Of a DNA stretch of 64,000 nt, positions 63,070 to 64,000 are shown in pieces. The position numbers were made by a program, and so were the translations under genes. Below the pieces are notes generated by a model. It saw only the letters and a list, made by a program, of their open reading frames with translations. It was not told where the DNA came from and did not search any database. Positions within the stretch are counted from its first letter, which is position 1. Every line of letters begins with the position of its first letter. The stretch is taken from contig OY970820.1 of the NCBI GenBank assembly GCA_963853835.1, positions 23,439,873 to 23,503,872 of the forward strand. Reading direction: 5' to 3'. Origin of the DNA: Calendula officinalis (lineage: Eukaryota > Streptophyta > Magnoliopsida > Asterales > Asteraceae).

Positions 63070-64000
63070 TTAGTTTATTTTGGGAACCCAAGCTTGTTTT
63101 GTCTTGGGTTCATCCTTTGAAGAGTAAAATTTTCGAACAGTGTGAGCTTTTGATGCAGGTTTGGTCTTCAGTTGTTGATTGTTACTGCTTTTTGATGTTA
63201 CTACTGATTTAGGTGTATACCCATAATTTTTGGCTTTAGAATATTTTACTACTGATGGACCAGTAGTATTCGGGTAATATGATTTTTTAGGATAATCAGT
63301 AGTATTATAGTAATTGTATTGAACAACATTGTAATTAGGTTTAACATCACTACTAAATTTCTGATGGTTCCTACTGATGTGTGAAAAATACGAATATCTT
63401 GAAAATTGATTTTGATTTCGATTATTTTCAAAATAATTACTTCTTTTTGGACTTCCATGCCTGATATTTTGCATAAATCTTTGTGCAGATCTTCCAAATT
63501 TTGGGACTTCAACATGTGAATTTTTAATTTGTTGAATCTTTTCAGTTTGTTTTACTTTGGATTCTTTTAACTTTTGCATATTTTCCTTAAACTCTTTAAA
63601 CTCTTTGCGGTTTATTGGATTGAAGTGACAATCCTTTGCTAAGTGGTTAACTTTGTTGCAAATTAAGCATGTTAACTTTGTTGTTTTAGCACTTTCAGGC
63701 TTTTTTTGTTCTTTTAGCTGATTTAAATTCTTTGATTTCCCCTTCTTAATATGATTGGTATATTTTCAGAATTGTATTTAGGGGATTCTTGCTTTGTATG
63801 GTGTGAAAGCTTGTATCAGTTGAATTAATGGTATTTTCTTCATCAGATGAATCATTACTGGTTTCAGATTGATTTTCTACTTTTAATTCATCTAAGATTC
63901 TTTTTGAACTAGACTTGAGTGGAGGAATACAATTAGTTGGAGGTGGGACTGCATGATATCCAACACCATGAACAACTTTTTCAGTGGTTTGATTGCTGGT
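63070..64000 (-). pseudogene. gag: C-terminal Gag of the outer copia element
   Basis: A zinc knuckle CLICNKVNHLAKDC is at about 63669-63628. It is followed by a Lys/Gln-rich segment and an Asn/Tyr-rich tail that ends Q-A-W-V-P-K-I-N-stop at 63070. Upstream (63700-64000) the frame is disturbed near 63745-63780. The N-terminal Gag domain is outside the window. Protease residues resume about 20 bases after the stop in the +1 frame, preceded by a splice-acceptor-like TTTTTGTGCAG. Confidence 0.8.

Larger units (their letters stand above)
42030..64000 (-). mobile_element. Sirevirus-like Ty1/copia element (outer), split by nested insertions
   Basis: Minus-strand order from the right edge: gag C-terminal part, protease, integrase, RT, RNase H, a long 3' ORF, purine tract, 3' LTR (42536-42030). 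The 5' LTR and gag N-terminus lie beyond the window. It is interrupted by the 12.3-kb element at 42757-55097 (TSD GAAGG) and by a hAT MITE at 59607-60143. The coding regions carry several frameshifts. The extra ORF downstream of RNase H is what places it with Sireviruses. Confidence 0.9.

Overview
The window is nuclear DNA of a flowering plant, most likely a daisy-family (Asteraceae) eudicot. The evidence is the AT-rich composition, GT-AG introns, Ty1/copia elements primed by initiator-Met tRNA, Stowaway and hAT MITEs, Helitrons, and a retroelement 3' ORF type that I remember chiefly from Asteraceae genomes. The genus cannot be fixed from the sequence. Only two ordinary host genes are convincing: a membrane-associated kinase regulator (MAKR6-like, 7318-7929, +) and a four-exon S-type anion channel gene (SLAH3-like, 27684-30503, -). 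A wrecked SLAH paralogue lies at 11853-12349. Nearly everything else is nested mobile DNA.

Layout from left to right. 1-3521: 5' part of a minus-strand copia element (gag, PBS, LTR) inserted into the 3' ORF of a Sirevirus-like element whose remnant and 3' LTR occupy 3522-4821. 4822-8640: sparse DNA with MAKR6. 8641-11093: a very young gene-less LTR element with TSD ATTAT. 11363-11590: a SINE with an 8-bp TSD. 11853-13169: the SLAH pseudogene and a Stowaway MITE. 13558-21404: MITE-like DNA split by a pol-less LTR element (13757-20990, TSD GGGAC) that carries a coiled-coil gag-like ORF and a hairpin array. 21462-25361: a Helitron containing a 935-bp tandem duplication. 25362-27112: a terminal-inverted-repeat (TIR) element sitting inside a (TA)n microsatellite. 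27684-30870: SLAH3. 31895-33641: a hAT MITE and a Stowaway MITE. 34512-38154: a deleted LTR element (TSD CATAC) whose only gene is spliced and antisense to it. 39568-42029: two more TIR elements embedded in (TA)n tracts.

42030-64000 is one nest. A minus-strand Sirevirus-like copia element (gag, pol, long 3' ORF, 3' LTR) runs off the right edge. It is split at 42757-55102 by a 12.3-kb LTR element (TSD GAAGG) that has an intact Gag but no pol. That second element in turn holds a Helitron with an RPA-like spliced gene. A hAT MITE (TSD GTTTTGCT) interrupts pol of the outer element at 59607-60143.

The recurring theme is retroelements that lack pol but keep elaborate non-coding DNA: multiple polypurine tracts, palindromic word clusters and hairpin arrays. 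In the two hairpin arrays the stem sequence changes between copies while base pairing is kept. These arrays, the TACTACTGAT/ATCAGTAGTA word spread through Sirevirus coding and non-coding DNA, and the trio of TIR elements placed in (TA)n tracts are the least explained structures here. All boundaries and alignments were read by eye.
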